This document shows, in pieces, positions 18,602 through 26,521 of a DNA stretch of 33,546 nucleotides (position 1 is the stretch's first letter; each line of letters starts with the position of its first letter). This DNA comes from a bacterium (lineage in GTDB: Bacteria > Electryoneota > JAOADG01): contig JAOTSC010000016.1 in NCBI GenBank assembly GCA_030247525.1, positions 1-33,546 of the forward strand. The letters are read 5' to 3'. The translations under genes and the position numbers were made by a program. The notes under the pieces are model-generated. The model did no database searches. It saw only the letters and a list, made by a program, of their open reading frames with translations, and was not told where the DNA came from.

Positions 18602-19345
18602 ATGTCATTACTACCAACCGCCAAAACTGCGCCCAACGTGACGCTGGCGAATCAGACAGTACTACTATGGGGTCCCGCCAAAGTTGGGAAAAGTGAATTC
18701 TGCTCCCAAGCGGAACCGGCGCTCTTCCTTGCGACCGAGGCGGGTCTCAACCACCTGAATGTGTTCCAAGCCCCAATCTCAAGTTGGGACGATTTTCTCG
18801 CTGCCTGCAAAGAAATCTCCGATGGCAATCATCCATTCCAGACGATCATCGTCGATACGGTTGATAACGCTTATCGAATGTGTACGGAGTACATCTGCAA
18901 ACTGCACAACATCAAGCATGAGAGTGATCTCGGCTATGGTAAAGGGTATGCCCTCGTCAACAACGAGTTCTATCGCGTGCTCAACAAATTGTCCTTGCTT
19001 CCCTACGGCTTGTTCCTCATCTCCCACGCACAAGAGAAAGAAATCGAATCCCGCACCGGCAACTATACCAAGATGGTGCCGACGCTTCCGGAGAAGTCGC
19101 GGAAGATCGTGCTCGGCATGTGCGATCTGATTCTGTTCGCTGATTTCGAGGACGTACACAATGAAGACGGGAGTGTTACCCAACGCCGTGTAATTCGCAC
19201 CAAGCCAACCAAATACTACGAAGCGGGCGACCGTACCGGGAATCTTCCTGAAATCATCGACCTCGACTTTTCCAAATTTGTCGCCGCCTACCGTGATGCA
19301 GTTGCCGCGAATCATGCATCCACATCAATCACCGAGGAGAAATAA
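18602..19345 (+). CDS. Sak4-like RecA-fold ATPase (AAA_24 family), phage recombination protein
   Basis: 247 residues, usual for this family. Walker A is GPAKVGKS at residues 24-31 and Walker B is TIIVDTVDNAY at about 82-92. LISHAQEKEIESRTG provides a sensor-like segment before the second half. The C-terminal part (KPTKYYEAGDRTGNLPE) matches the phage nucleotide-binding protein pattern. Sak4 proteins are minimal RecA-like single-strand annealing recombinases that work with an SSB. The next gene, a DUF669 protein, is a common partner of this family, and the preceding gene is a nuclease, giving a complete end-processing and annealing module. The start follows AAAGGATAAGTC. A general AAA role is the alternative. 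Confidence 0.82.
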   Translation: MSLLPTAKTAPNVTLANQTVLLWGPAKVGKSEFCSQAEPALFLATEAGLNHLNVFQAPISSWDDFLAACKEISDGNHPFQTIIVDTVDNAYRMCTEYICKLHNIKHESDLGYGKGYALVNNEFYRVLNKLSLLPYGLFLISHAQEKEIESRTGNYTKMVPTLPEKSRKIVLGMCDLILFADFEDVHNEDGSVTQRRVIRTKPTKYYEAGDRTGNLPEIIDLDFSKFVAAYRDAVAANHASTSITEEK

Positions 19346-19347
19346 CA

Positions 19348-19857
19348 ATGGTTCCGAACAATGACAATGTCGATCTCACGCAGTGGGATGATGAGTACGA
19401 ACAGGCTCCGGTCGAGGAGCGGAGTTTCGACGATGTGCCGGATGGCAAGTACCAAGTGAACGTCGAGAAAGCAGAGATGACACACTCGAAGACGAGCGGT
19501 CTGCCGATGCTGAAATGGACCTTCAAGATCCTCGGTCCAACCTATGCCGGACGTTTGCTCTGGAAACATGCTGTGATCACGAATGAAGAGTCGGTGAAGC
19601 ATATCAAGGGCGACCTCGCCGTGTGTGGATTGCAGTTACCGAAATTCTCTCAGTTGCCGCAACACACCGGTAAACTGCTCGATCTGAAACTCGAAATCTC
19701 GAAGCAGACCCGTGGCGAGTATGAGAATATCTACATCAACAAACTGATTTCCGGCGCCGGTGAGACTACCGCTGCACCGACTTCCGGTGGCAGCACTCGT
19801 TCCAAGCCGTCAACCAGTTACGCAAAGGCTTCCCAGGATGCCAGTAAACCATTCTGA
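19348..19857 (+). CDS. DUF669 family protein, probable phage single-strand DNA-binding partner
   Basis: 169 residues with GAGGAG upstream and only 2 nt after the previous stop. The core FDDVPDGKYQVNVEKAEM...GLPMLKWTFKILGP matches the DUF669 pattern found in phage replication clusters. The body is beta-rich and OB-like, and the tail is Ser/Thr/Gly-rich low-complexity ending DASKPF, reminiscent of the acidic-hydrophobic SSB tail. Pairing with the upstream Sak4-like gene suggests it supplies single-strand binding for annealing. The SSB function is inferred from context and tail, not from a proven fold. Confidence 0.78.
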   Translation: MVPNNDNVDLTQWDDEYEQAPVEERSFDDVPDGKYQVNVEKAEMTHSKTSGLPMLKWTFKILGPTYAGRLLWKHAVITNEESVKHIKGDLAVCGLQLPKFSQLPQHTGKLLDLKLEISKQTRGEYENIYINKLISGAGETTAAPTSGGSTRSKPSTSYAKASQDASKPF

Positions 19858-20296
19858 GCGACTGTCGATCATCGTCGATACGCGGGAGCAGCATCCATTT
19901 GAATTCGATCCGGTGCGGGTGGAAACGATCCGCATGGCGCTGAGCGCCGGTGATTATTCCCTTGCCGGGTTTGAACCGATGGTGTCGGTAGAACGCAAAT
20001 CGCTCGAAGATTACATCTCCAGCGTTATCAAATCGCAGCAACGTTTTCTGCGTGAAGTGGAGAAACTCGCGGCGATGCCCTACAAATGTGTTGTCGTGGA
20101 AGGGGATCTGGTCGATATCCAGCAGCACCGCTATCACTCCGGTGTTCACCCGAGTGCTGTGCTGGGGGCAACGATGATGCTGCTGGTCGACTTCGGTGTA
20201 CCGGTGCTGTTCTGCAGTAATCGTCAGATCGCCTGTGCGGTAACGGAAGCATTTCTATTGCGGGCGTGGAAGCGATTGACGAAGGAGCCTGCATAA
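19838..20296 (+). CDS. ERCC4/XPF-fold nuclease
   Basis: 152 residues from ATG 19838, overlapping the DUF669 gene by 20 nt; longer starts read Arg/Pro-rich non-protein sequence. The ERCC4 nuclease signature is complete: IIVDTREQHPFEF with Asp14 and Glu17, GDYSLAGFEPMVSVERKSLEDYI with Glu52-Arg53-Lys54 and Asp58, then helices RFLREVEKLAAM and a strand KCVVVEGDL. Family members cut branched or flap DNA near single/double-strand junctions, using the ERKxxxD motif. Only the nuclease core is present, without HhH domains, as is common in phages. It probably resolves or trims recombination or replication intermediates with the neighbouring Sak4 and RecD2-like proteins. Confidence 0.88.
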   Translation: MPVNHSERLSIIVDTREQHPFEFDPVRVETIRMALSAGDYSLAGFEPMVSVERKSLEDYISSVIKSQQRFLREVEKLAAMPYKCVVVEGDLVDIQQHRYHSGVHPSAVLGATMMLLVDFGVPVLFCSNRQIACAVTEAFLLRAWKRLTKEPA

Positions 20297-20298
20297 CC

Positions 20299-20556
20299 AT
20301 GGGACGCATGATCAACGTCGGCGATACGGTGGAAGTACTGAATGGCAGGCTTGCCGGGGCGGTTGGGAAACTGATCAGTACCCGATTTCAGGGTCCCAGC
20401 GTCATTGAAATTCTATACCCTCCTATACTCGTCGAACCAGGCGATCAAGTGGAAGTAATGCCGTGTCAATTACGGGCTGTGGAGCTGGTGGAAGATCCGA
20501 AACCGGCGAAAAGGAAAAAATGCTTCGGTTCACCGAAGCAATCTGTATCGAACTGA
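20299..20556 (+). CDS. Small KOW/SH3-like protein (85 aa)
   Basis: ATG 20299 follows GAAGGAG at 20281-20287 and begins 2 nt after the ERCC4 stop. The N-terminal MINVGDTVEVLNGRLAGAVGKLI has the VxVxxGxxxGxxGxV pattern of a KOW motif in a small SH3-like barrel. The C-terminal tail is basic (KPAKRKKCFGSPKQ). KOW barrels bind RNA or protein. No defined phage role is recognised. Confidence 0.72.
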   Translation: MGRMINVGDTVEVLNGRLAGAVGKLISTRFQGPSVIEILYPPILVEPGDQVEVMPCQLRAVELVEDPKPAKRKKCFGSPKQSVSN

Positions 20557-20714
20557 CACCTAAAGAAGTGGATGGGTTGCTGCTCATTTTGAATGAATCG
20601 CGGGAGAAATTGTCTCTCCCGGTAGAAAATGATGTGTACCGAGAATTACTACGAAAGTTGGGAACAATCCATGCCGAAAAACGCCAACAAGATAGCAGCG
20701 AAATCAGCCGCTAA
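20520..20714 (+). CDS. Small acidic helical protein (64 aa)
   Basis: Not recognised. ATG 20520 is preceded by AAGGA (20511-20515) and overlaps the KOW gene by 37 nt and the helicase gene by 44 nt. The product, MLRFTEAICIELTPKEVDGL... to EISR, reads as two or three amphipathic helices. The coding pattern and ribosome site support it; function cannot be assigned. Confidence 0.6.
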   Translation: MLRFTEAICIELTPKEVDGLLLILNESREKLSLPVENDVYRELLRKLGTIHAEKRQQDSSEISR

Positions 20715-22893
20715 TACCGCGCTGGAAAAGCGATCCGGTTATGTGGAAACGGTGTTCTTTACCGGCGCTGCCTTTACGACCGGTCGTTTCTGTGATAGCG
20801 ATGGTAAATGTTTCAATTTCGCCGGTGCGGTGAAGATTGCAGAAAATGAACCGGTTGTCTTGTACGGTAAGTTAACCATTCACCCCAAGTACGGTCGGCA
20901 GTTTACGGTGGAGCGTTTCGAGTATGATTTTCAACCTTCTGTAGAGGGTTTGACCAATTACCTCGCGAACCACCCCGATATCAAAGGAATCGGCCCGGTC
21001 AAGGCTAGCAGTATCGCTCGCCGCTTCAACGGCAGTTTCGAAGCTACGCTGCGTGACCACCCCGAGGTTATCGCCCAATTCGCCCAGGTGCCGCTCAGTG
21101 CGATAGAACAGCTCAAGTCGATCTGGAATCGCAATCGTACGGAAAACGCCGCAGCTACCTACCTGTCGCAATTCGGTCTCACGCATTATCAGGTGAAGAC
21201 ACTACTCGATGAATTTGGTAACGATGTGGTGGCGCTGTTTCGACAGAATCCCTACCAGATTATCGGCGTATTGCACGGATTCGGTTTCAAGAAAATCGAT
21301 ACGATTGCCCGGAAAATGGGAATCCTGAAAGCGTCACCGGAACGGTTACGTGCCGGTCTGCTACATGCGGTCAATGAACAAATCGATCATGGGCATTGCT
21401 GGGTTTCATTTGATGATCTGGTAGAACATGCGAATGAATTACTGATCCTTGATACGCTGGATAGTACCGACCAGATCAAGCATGAGTTAGCCTATTTGAT
21501 CGAGATGAAGCAACTCGTCTCGGTATCCATCTCGAATCAGACGATCATCGCGCGTCCCGATCTATATGCGAAGGAAAAGGATATCCGCGCATGGATTACT
21601 GTTAATCAGCGGCTAAACCCAGACTTCGCCGATTTAGCAGGGCTGGAAGGGTTGTTGGATCAAAATTCATCGACGCTGAATGAAGGTCAACGCGCAGCTG
21701 TATTGTCCGCATTGCAACATCAGATTTCCGTAATCGCCGGTGGAGCCGGTAGTGGTAAAACATTCACCGTGGGAACGATTACCCGCATTTGTGAAGTACA
21801 TGGTCTCTCGGTTACCCTTGCTGCTCCGACCGGAAAAGCTGCTAAACGCCTCGAGCAACTCATCGGACACGAAGCGGTAACACTCCATCGATTGCTCGGT
21901 TACAATGGCCGAGTTTATCTCGCAGGCCCGGAAGTACCCATCGAAGCAGAAGTACTCATCATCGATGAATTTTCGATGGTGGATGTGCCGCTCGCATGGC
22001 AACTGTTTCGCGCCATCGATTGGGAACATACTGCCGTCGTCATGGTTGGCGATCCGAATCAGCTACCGCCAGTGGGACCCGGTAACATTCTGCGTGATCT
22101 GCTTTCAACAAAAATTGTTCCGATCACGGTACTCGACCGCATCGTGCGTCAAGCCGGTCTATTGAAAGAAAATTGTACTGCCATTCTCTCCGGTGAGGTG
22201 CATAAAACGGCACCGGAAATTCCGGGACAGACTCGTCGCCCGTGGTATCTGGTCGATCAGTTTTCCGATGTGGAAGATGTTCGCCGGTTTATCCTCGACA
22301 TGTTCTCAAATCTGCTTTCGAACCGGCTCGGCTACGATCTCATTCGCGATGTCCAACTCATCAGCCCTACGAAGAAAGGTCCGCTTGGCACCATTGAACT
22401 GAATATCGCCTTACAGCAATTACTTCAGAAAAAACTATACAACGTCGATACCGTATTGCCGCGTGCAGGGCAACAACAACGCAAATTCTATCGTCACGAC
22501 AAAGTGATTCAGACCCGCAACAACTACGATATCAATGTCATGAACGGTTCGCTGGGATGGGTATTGGAGAACGATCCGAAGGCCGGAATTACCGTCGAGT
22601 TTGAGAATGGTACGATTACGACCATCGAACCGGGCGCTCCAGAATTGCAAGAGTTGTCGCTCGCGTATGCACTCACTGTCCATAAAGTACAAGGATCGGA
22701 ATTTCCCTGCGTCGTCGCGGTAATGCACAAGGCGCATACCTACATGCATCACCGCAATTTGTTCTATACGGCGGTGACCCGTGCTCGCGAGACTTCCATC
22801 ATCATCGGTGACCGTTGGGGATTGACAAATTGTGCCCGAGTAGTGCAAACGGAACGTCGCCGGACATTCCTCTCGCTGAGTGGTTCAGTATGA
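20671..22893 (+). CDS. RecD2-like superfamily 1B DNA helicase
   Basis: 740 residues from ATG 20671, which follows GTTGGGAACAATCC; an in-frame ATG at 20629 is possible. The order matches RecD2: an N-terminal OB-like domain (ENEPVVLYGKLTIHPKYGRQF), helix-hairpin-helix repeats (HPDIKGIGPVKASSIARRF, GFGFKKIDTIARKMG), then helicase motifs. Motif I is GGAGSGKT (357-364), Ia LAAPTGKAAKRL, II IIDEFSMVD with Asp432-Glu433, III MVGDPNQLPPVGPGNILRD, IV VLDRIVRQ and VI FYTAVTRARETSIIIGD preceded by YALTVHKVQGSEF. These are 5'-3' helicases. It probably opens the duplex during element replication or recombination. The stop overlaps the primase start by 4 nt. Confidence 0.93.
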   Translation: MPKNANKIAAKSAANTALEKRSGYVETVFFTGAAFTTGRFCDSDGKCFNFAGAVKIAENEPVVLYGKLTIHPKYGRQFTVERFEYDFQPSVEGLTNYLANHPDIKGIGPVKASSIARRFNGSFEATLRDHPEVIAQFAQVPLSAIEQLKSIWNRNRTENAAATYLSQFGLTHYQVKTLLDEFGNDVVALFRQNPYQIIGVLHGFGFKKIDTIARKMGILKASPERLRAGLLHAVNEQIDHGHCWVSFDDLVEHANELLILDTLDSTDQIKHELAYLIEMKQLVSVSISNQTIIARPDLYAKEKDIRAWITVNQRLNPDFADLAGLEGLLDQNSSTLNEGQRAAVLSALQHQISVIAGGAGSGKTFTVGTITRICEVHGLSVTLAAPTGKAAKRLEQLIGHEAVTLHRLLGYNGRVYLAGPEVPIEAEVLIIDEFSMVDVPLAWQLFRAIDWEHTAVVMVGDPNQLPPVGPGNILRDLLSTKIVPITVLDRIVRQAGLLKENCTAILSGEVHKTAPEIPGQTRRPWYLVDQFSDVEDVRRFILDMFSNLLSNRLGYDLIRDVQLISPTKKGPLGTIELNIALQQLLQKKLYNVDTVLPRAGQQQRKFYRHDKVIQTRNNYDINVMNGSLGWVLENDPKAGITVEFENGTITTIEPGAPELQELSLAYALTVHKVQGSEFPCVVAVMHKAHTYMHHRNLFYTAVTRARETSIIIGDRWGLTNCARVVQTERRRTFLSLSGSV

Positions 22894-25601
22894 GCGATCC
22901 CCGGGTAGAATTGCTGCAGCGATACTTTTTCTCACGCACCGACATGGTGGCGTTTTACGCGTCGTGGGAGAAACCGCAACCGACACCGGGTGGCGATAAA
23001 TTGATCGCGCTGCTCGATGCGCATGTTCGTGGCAATTCTGCACCGGTGGTCGAAGTCACCTTCACCAATCAGAAAGGCACTGGTAAGAACAAAGGGCGCT
23101 TCCGGATCGGCTCGTACACACCGAATGCCGATGGTCTGACCAAGTGGATGTGTATCGATTTTGATGGCGGTTCGTCACATGCGAATGGATTAATCGATCC
23201 CAAGAATGCTGTGATTCTTGCATTCAAAAAGGCAGAATCATTTGGCATTACCTCCCATATCGAATGTTCCGGTGGCGGTCACGGGTGGCATCTCTGGGTT
23301 TTCTTTGATCCAATGGTTCCCGCGAGACAAGCCCGACAGCTTGGATTATTGCTCTGTCCTTCCGACCAGCGCTGTCAGAATGGCGAGATGGCAGACCCCC
23401 GTTCCAATCGTGGGATGGAAGTATTTCCAAAGCAACCGAAAATCAAATCGGGCGGCTTTGGGAATCTCGTATGGCTTCCGTTTTGGTGGAATGCTCAAGC
23501 CGGTGGTAACCAATTCTACCGACTCGATGAATCGGAATCATTATCGCCATTCCTGCCAGATTCGTTAGCAACGGTTTCGCCGGAACAACTGGAACAGACA
23601 CTCTCGGCTCATGTTCAAATTGCACCAGAATCGGCGCCGACACGTCGAAGCGCACGGGCGACACGGCAGCCACACACTTCGAATTCGAACAGCTCCGCCT
23701 GGGACGAGTGGCGCTCGCAAGCCCTATCGAAATTACCGCTGGAAGCGATCTACGGAGACCTTCTCACTGGCAATCAATCGAGTCCAGAATGGCTCGAATG
23801 TCGTGATCCGGCATCGGCTTCCGGCGATCAGAATCCATCGGCCGGCGTTGCTAACGGCGTTGGAACGACTGAACGAGGATCTTTCCATTCATTCCTCACC
23901 GGCGAAACGATATCGGTGTTTGATTTTCTCATTCGAACCGGTAAAGCTACCGACTTTGTTACCGCACGCGAGATCGTAACCGGTCTCTCCGGTGTGGCTC
24001 CATTCACTGAACCAGTAGTATCTCATTCCCGTTCGGGACTACTGAACATTGTCGTGAATAATCGGCAACTGTCGGAGATTGTCGTCGATTCGTGGGAAGC
24101 GATTCATCGCTGGAATGAACCTCCTCGAATGTTTCAACGAGGCGGTACACTCGTACGTCTGCAGAAGTCCCAGCTATCAGAACGGTATCAACTTGAAGTA
24201 CTAAGTGAAGCTGCCGCGTACGGAACACTCTTCCGGACTGCACGATGGATCAAGCAGAATGAAACCGGTATCATTGATACTCATCCGCCACACGACATCG
24301 CCAAAGATCTGCTCTGCAACATCGACTCCAATTTGCCGCAGATCGAATCAGTTCTGCACACACCAGTGTTCGGTCGCGATGGGAAACTGCTGACAACTTC
24401 CGGGTATCACCGGAGTGACTCGCTTTGGCTCCATCTGCCAGAGTTGCTTTCCGATCTGGAGATACCCGAGCATCCAACGACTGTGGTAGTATCGGCTGCG
24501 GTTTCCTTGTTGACGAATGAACTGCTATCCGATTTCCCATTCGTCTCCGAATCCGACCGAACTCATGCAATCGCTGCAATGATCTTGCCATTTGTCAGAC
24601 CGATGATTACCGGCTGTACACCGCTCCATCTGGTGGAAGCGCCAGTCGCAGGTTCCGGTAAAGGTCTACTCTGCAATGTTATCTCGATAATTACCACCGG
24701 CTACACCGTTCCTTCGCGAACACTGCCGAATGACGATGATGAGTTGCGCAAAATGCTGACTTCGGAACTACTCAAAGGCAATCCGATCATCCTGCTTGAC
24801 AATGCTGACGAGCGGAAACGGCTCAATTCTCCGACACTGGCTTCAGTGCTCACTGCCGAATTCTGGACAGATCGATTCCTCGGTTCATCCAAAATGGTGA
24901 CGATGCAGAATCTTCCGTTATGGCTCTTGACCGGTAACAATGTTCGTATGTCGCAGGAGTTGATTCGCCGCATTCTTCGATCTCGTTTTGATCCTCACGT
25001 AGAGCAACCCTGGTTGCGCGAACATTTCCGGCACGACGATTTACGCGAATGGTCCCGTTTACACCGTCGCGATTTGGTGATTGCGATTCTCACCATCATC
25101 CAAGCGTGGATTGATGCCGGAAGACCGAGCAGTACGAAGAAGCTAGGTTCCTATGAAGAGTGGTCAAAAGTCATTGGTGGTATCCTGCAAGTTGCCGGTA
25201 TTCCCGGTTTCCTCGGAAATCTTGAGGCATTGTATGAATCGGCAGATCCCGACCGCGACATCTGGCGAGAATTTGTAGCTGCATGGTGGGAAGAATGGCA
25301 GGATCGACCGGTGAAGGTGTCCGATCTCAACGATTTCTGTGAGCGGAAAGAACTGCTGAACGCGTTACGGGGCGATGGAACGACCAGGTCGCAACAAACC
25401 AAGCTGGGCAGTGCAATTCGCCGCACTGTCGACCGGGTCTTTCTCAACTACCGGCTTGAACAATCGAAGGATTGGAAAGTCACAAACGGTAAAACGATTG
25501 CCTACAAGTTGACCGAGCTACCTAATGACGAATCGGTATCTGTTCCAAGTGAATCTGACATCCAAGTTGACCTTAGCGCATACGATTGGGACGAGGAGTA
25601 A
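22890..25601 (+). CDS. Archaeo-eukaryotic-type primase fused to a P-loop helicase
   Basis: 903 residues from ATG 22890, overlapping the helicase stop as ATGA. The N-terminal third is an AEP primase of the TOTE-like group. Its acid pair is CIDFDGG (Asp90, Asp92), its histidine motif is CSGGGHGWHLW (126-136) and it has SNRGMEVFPKQPK. A linker rich in Arg/Ser/Thr (~245-275) and a zinc-free middle region follow. The C-terminal half carries a Walker A variant, APVAGSGKGLLC (~581-592), Walker B IILLDNADE and a basic arginine region (LIRRILRSRFDPH), like phage and plasmid primase-helicases. It primes and unwinds the element's DNA as a self-contained replication initiator. GSGKG replaces the usual GSGKT/S. 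The adjacent repeat block is its likely origin. Confidence 0.85.
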   Translation: MSDPRVELLQRYFFSRTDMVAFYASWEKPQPTPGGDKLIALLDAHVRGNSAPVVEVTFTNQKGTGKNKGRFRIGSYTPNADGLTKWMCIDFDGGSSHANGLIDPKNAVILAFKKAESFGITSHIECSGGGHGWHLWVFFDPMVPARQARQLGLLLCPSDQRCQNGEMADPRSNRGMEVFPKQPKIKSGGFGNLVWLPFWWNAQAGGNQFYRLDESESLSPFLPDSLATVSPEQLEQTLSAHVQIAPESAPTRRSARATRQPHTSNSNSSAWDEWRSQALSKLPLEAIYGDLLTGNQSSPEWLECRDPASASGDQNPSAGVANGVGTTERGSFHSFLTGETISVFDFLIRTGKATDFVTAREIVTGLSGVAPFTEPVVSHSRSGLLNIVVNNRQLSEIVVDSWEAIHRWNEPPRMFQRGGTLVRLQKSQLSERYQLEVLSEAAAYGTLFRTARWIKQNETGIIDTHPPHDIAKDLLCNIDSNLPQIESVLHTPVFGRDGKLLTTSGYHRSDSLWLHLPELLSDLEIPEHPTTVVVSAAVSLLTNELLSDFPFVSESDRTHAIAAMILPFVRPMITGCTPLHLVEAPVAGSGKGLLCNVISIITTGYTVPSRTLPNDDDELRKMLTSELLKGNPIILLDNADERKRLNSPTLASVLTAEFWTDRFLGSSKMVTMQNLPLWLLTGNNVRMSQELIRRILRSRFDPHVEQPWLREHFRHDDLREWSRLHRRDLVIAILTIIQAWIDAGRPSSTKKLGSYEEWSKVIGGILQVAGIPGFLGNLEALYESADPDRDIWREFVAAWWEEWQDRPVKVSDLNDFCERKELLNALRGDGTTRSQQTKLGSAIRRTVDRVFLNYRLEQSKDWKVTNGKTIAYKLTELPNDESVSVPSESDIQVDLSAYDWDEE

Positions 25602-25665
25602 AATGCGAAGTCGTTGTATTAGCAGTACCTGTGATTTTATCACTAGTACAACTAGGCAAATTATT

Positions 25666-25967
25666 CTCCCCGAACCTCCGAACCTTACCCGAACCTCGTG
25701 TTTTAAGGTTCGGGGAGCTGGAAGGCTTGCCCAGTGCTGCTTTACAGACTTTACCCGAACCACCGAACCTAAAAGGTATGTCTATACACGCGCGCGCCTG
25801 CGCATGCACGCACACGCATACGCGCACGCATGTACGTGTATAGGTAGGAAAAAGGTTCGGGTAGGTTCGGAGGTTCGGGTTAGAGGTACTTAACGCTATG
25901 AAAAAACATTAGTTGAATTTTGCAAAACTACCCGATCCTCGTGATCTGAGGTTCGGGTAAGGTTCGG
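25666..25967. repeat. Nested hairpin array of CCGAACC/GGTTCGG heptamers (candidate replication origin)
   Basis: The 409-bp gap 25602-26010 holds eleven exact heptamers. CCGAACC occurs at 25670, 25678, 25689, 25755 and 25763; GGTTCGG occurs at 25707, 25854, 25864, 25872, 25950 and 25961. They pair into hairpins. A perfect 12-bp inverted repeat joins 25666-25677 with 25706-25717. An 18-bp arm with one mismatch joins 25753-25770 with 25863-25880. A 10-bp arm with one mismatch joins 25930-25939 with 25949-25958. The 29-nt units 25687-25715 and 25930-25958 are also direct repeats (24 of 29 identical). No T-run follows, so these are not terminators. Placement right after the primase gene suggests an origin. 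Confidence 0.88.
25783..25842. other. ~60-nt alternating purine-pyrimidine tract (Z-DNA-prone), loop of the large hairpin
   Basis: Two strictly alternating runs, 25783-25797 (15 nt) and 25799-25842 (44 nt), are broken only by C25798. They are rich in CG, CA and TA steps. The ends pair as CTATACACG/CGTGTATAG (25782-25790 with 25835-25843). The tract sits in the centre of the inverted heptamer arms. Alternating CG/CA tracts can adopt left-handed DNA or unpair under negative supercoiling; that is established for such sequences but not shown here. Confidence 0.8.
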
Positions 25968-26010
25968 GGAACGAAAACACAAGCAGTTATCTCAGACGGA
26001 ACGTTAGAAA

Positions 26011-26505
26011 ATGCAATTCGGATTATTTCAAACCACTGAGCAAAGCGATCTGTTCGTTGCCACCGATCTGACAACAAAGACGGTGCCAATTTCAGCGAAC
26101 TCGCCAGCCGAGATCTGTGAGGGGACAAAAACCTTCCGTCGGCTAGATGTACCGTTTCTGCTTTGGATTGAAAGCCGGGTTGCCAACATCGACAATGCCT
26201 ACCGGAAAGGCAAAGCGTCAGCCTCCGTCCATACAACGGTGGAACAACGGTTCGCTGTCATTCGAAAGTGGGCAAAAGAAAACATCGATGCTGCTTTACT
26301 CGAGGCTATGCGCAGAAACTTCGATCCGAAGTCATACAGTCCGCCGGTGTCGGAACCTACACCACCAGTGACAGAAAACTGGTCAATAGCGATGCACGAA
26401 GCCTTCGAAGAACGGGCAGCAATCATGGAATTCGATGGTGGTTTGTCACGTGCGAAAGCTGAGCAAGCTGCTGAAATCTCAATTCGATCCAGTTTCAACC
26501 GGTAA
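26011..26505 (+). CDS. Conserved hypothetical protein with C-terminal EFDGGLSRAKAE motif (164 aa)
   Basis: Begins MQFGLFQTTEQSDLF. The middle is helical (VEQRFAVIRKWAKENIDAAL) and a Pro-rich linker (SPPVSEPTPPV) leads to a C-terminal helix pair, FEERAAIMEFDGGLSRAKAE. That last motif resembles a short tail I have seen in various phage and plasmid hypothetical proteins; no function follows from it. It is the first gene after the hairpin array, with 16 nt before the next gene. The ribosome site is weak (ACGGAACGTTAGAAA). Confidence 0.75.
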   Translation: MQFGLFQTTEQSDLFVATDLTTKTVPISANSPAEICEGTKTFRRLDVPFLLWIESRVANIDNAYRKGKASASVHTTVEQRFAVIRKWAKENIDAALLEAMRRNFDPKSYSPPVSEPTPPVTENWSIAMHEAFEERAAIMEFDGGLSRAKAEQAAEISIRSSFNR

Positions 26506-26521
26506 TAGGAAGAACAAAACA

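Noticed and set aside
25666-25717. 12-bp inverted repeat as terminator of the primase operon
   Set aside because: The stem is followed by CTGGAAGG with no T-run and belongs to a larger set of paired heptamers.
25603-25893. 96-codon frame after the primase gene, with an excellent ribosome site (GAGGAG before ATG 25603)
   Set aside because: From about 25660 it translates inverted heptamers and the alternating tract, giving Arg/Thr/His/Ala repeats such as RARLRMHAHAYAHACTC. A competing overlapping frame is equally open, so openness is due to base composition. A leftover start of a replaced gene remains possible.
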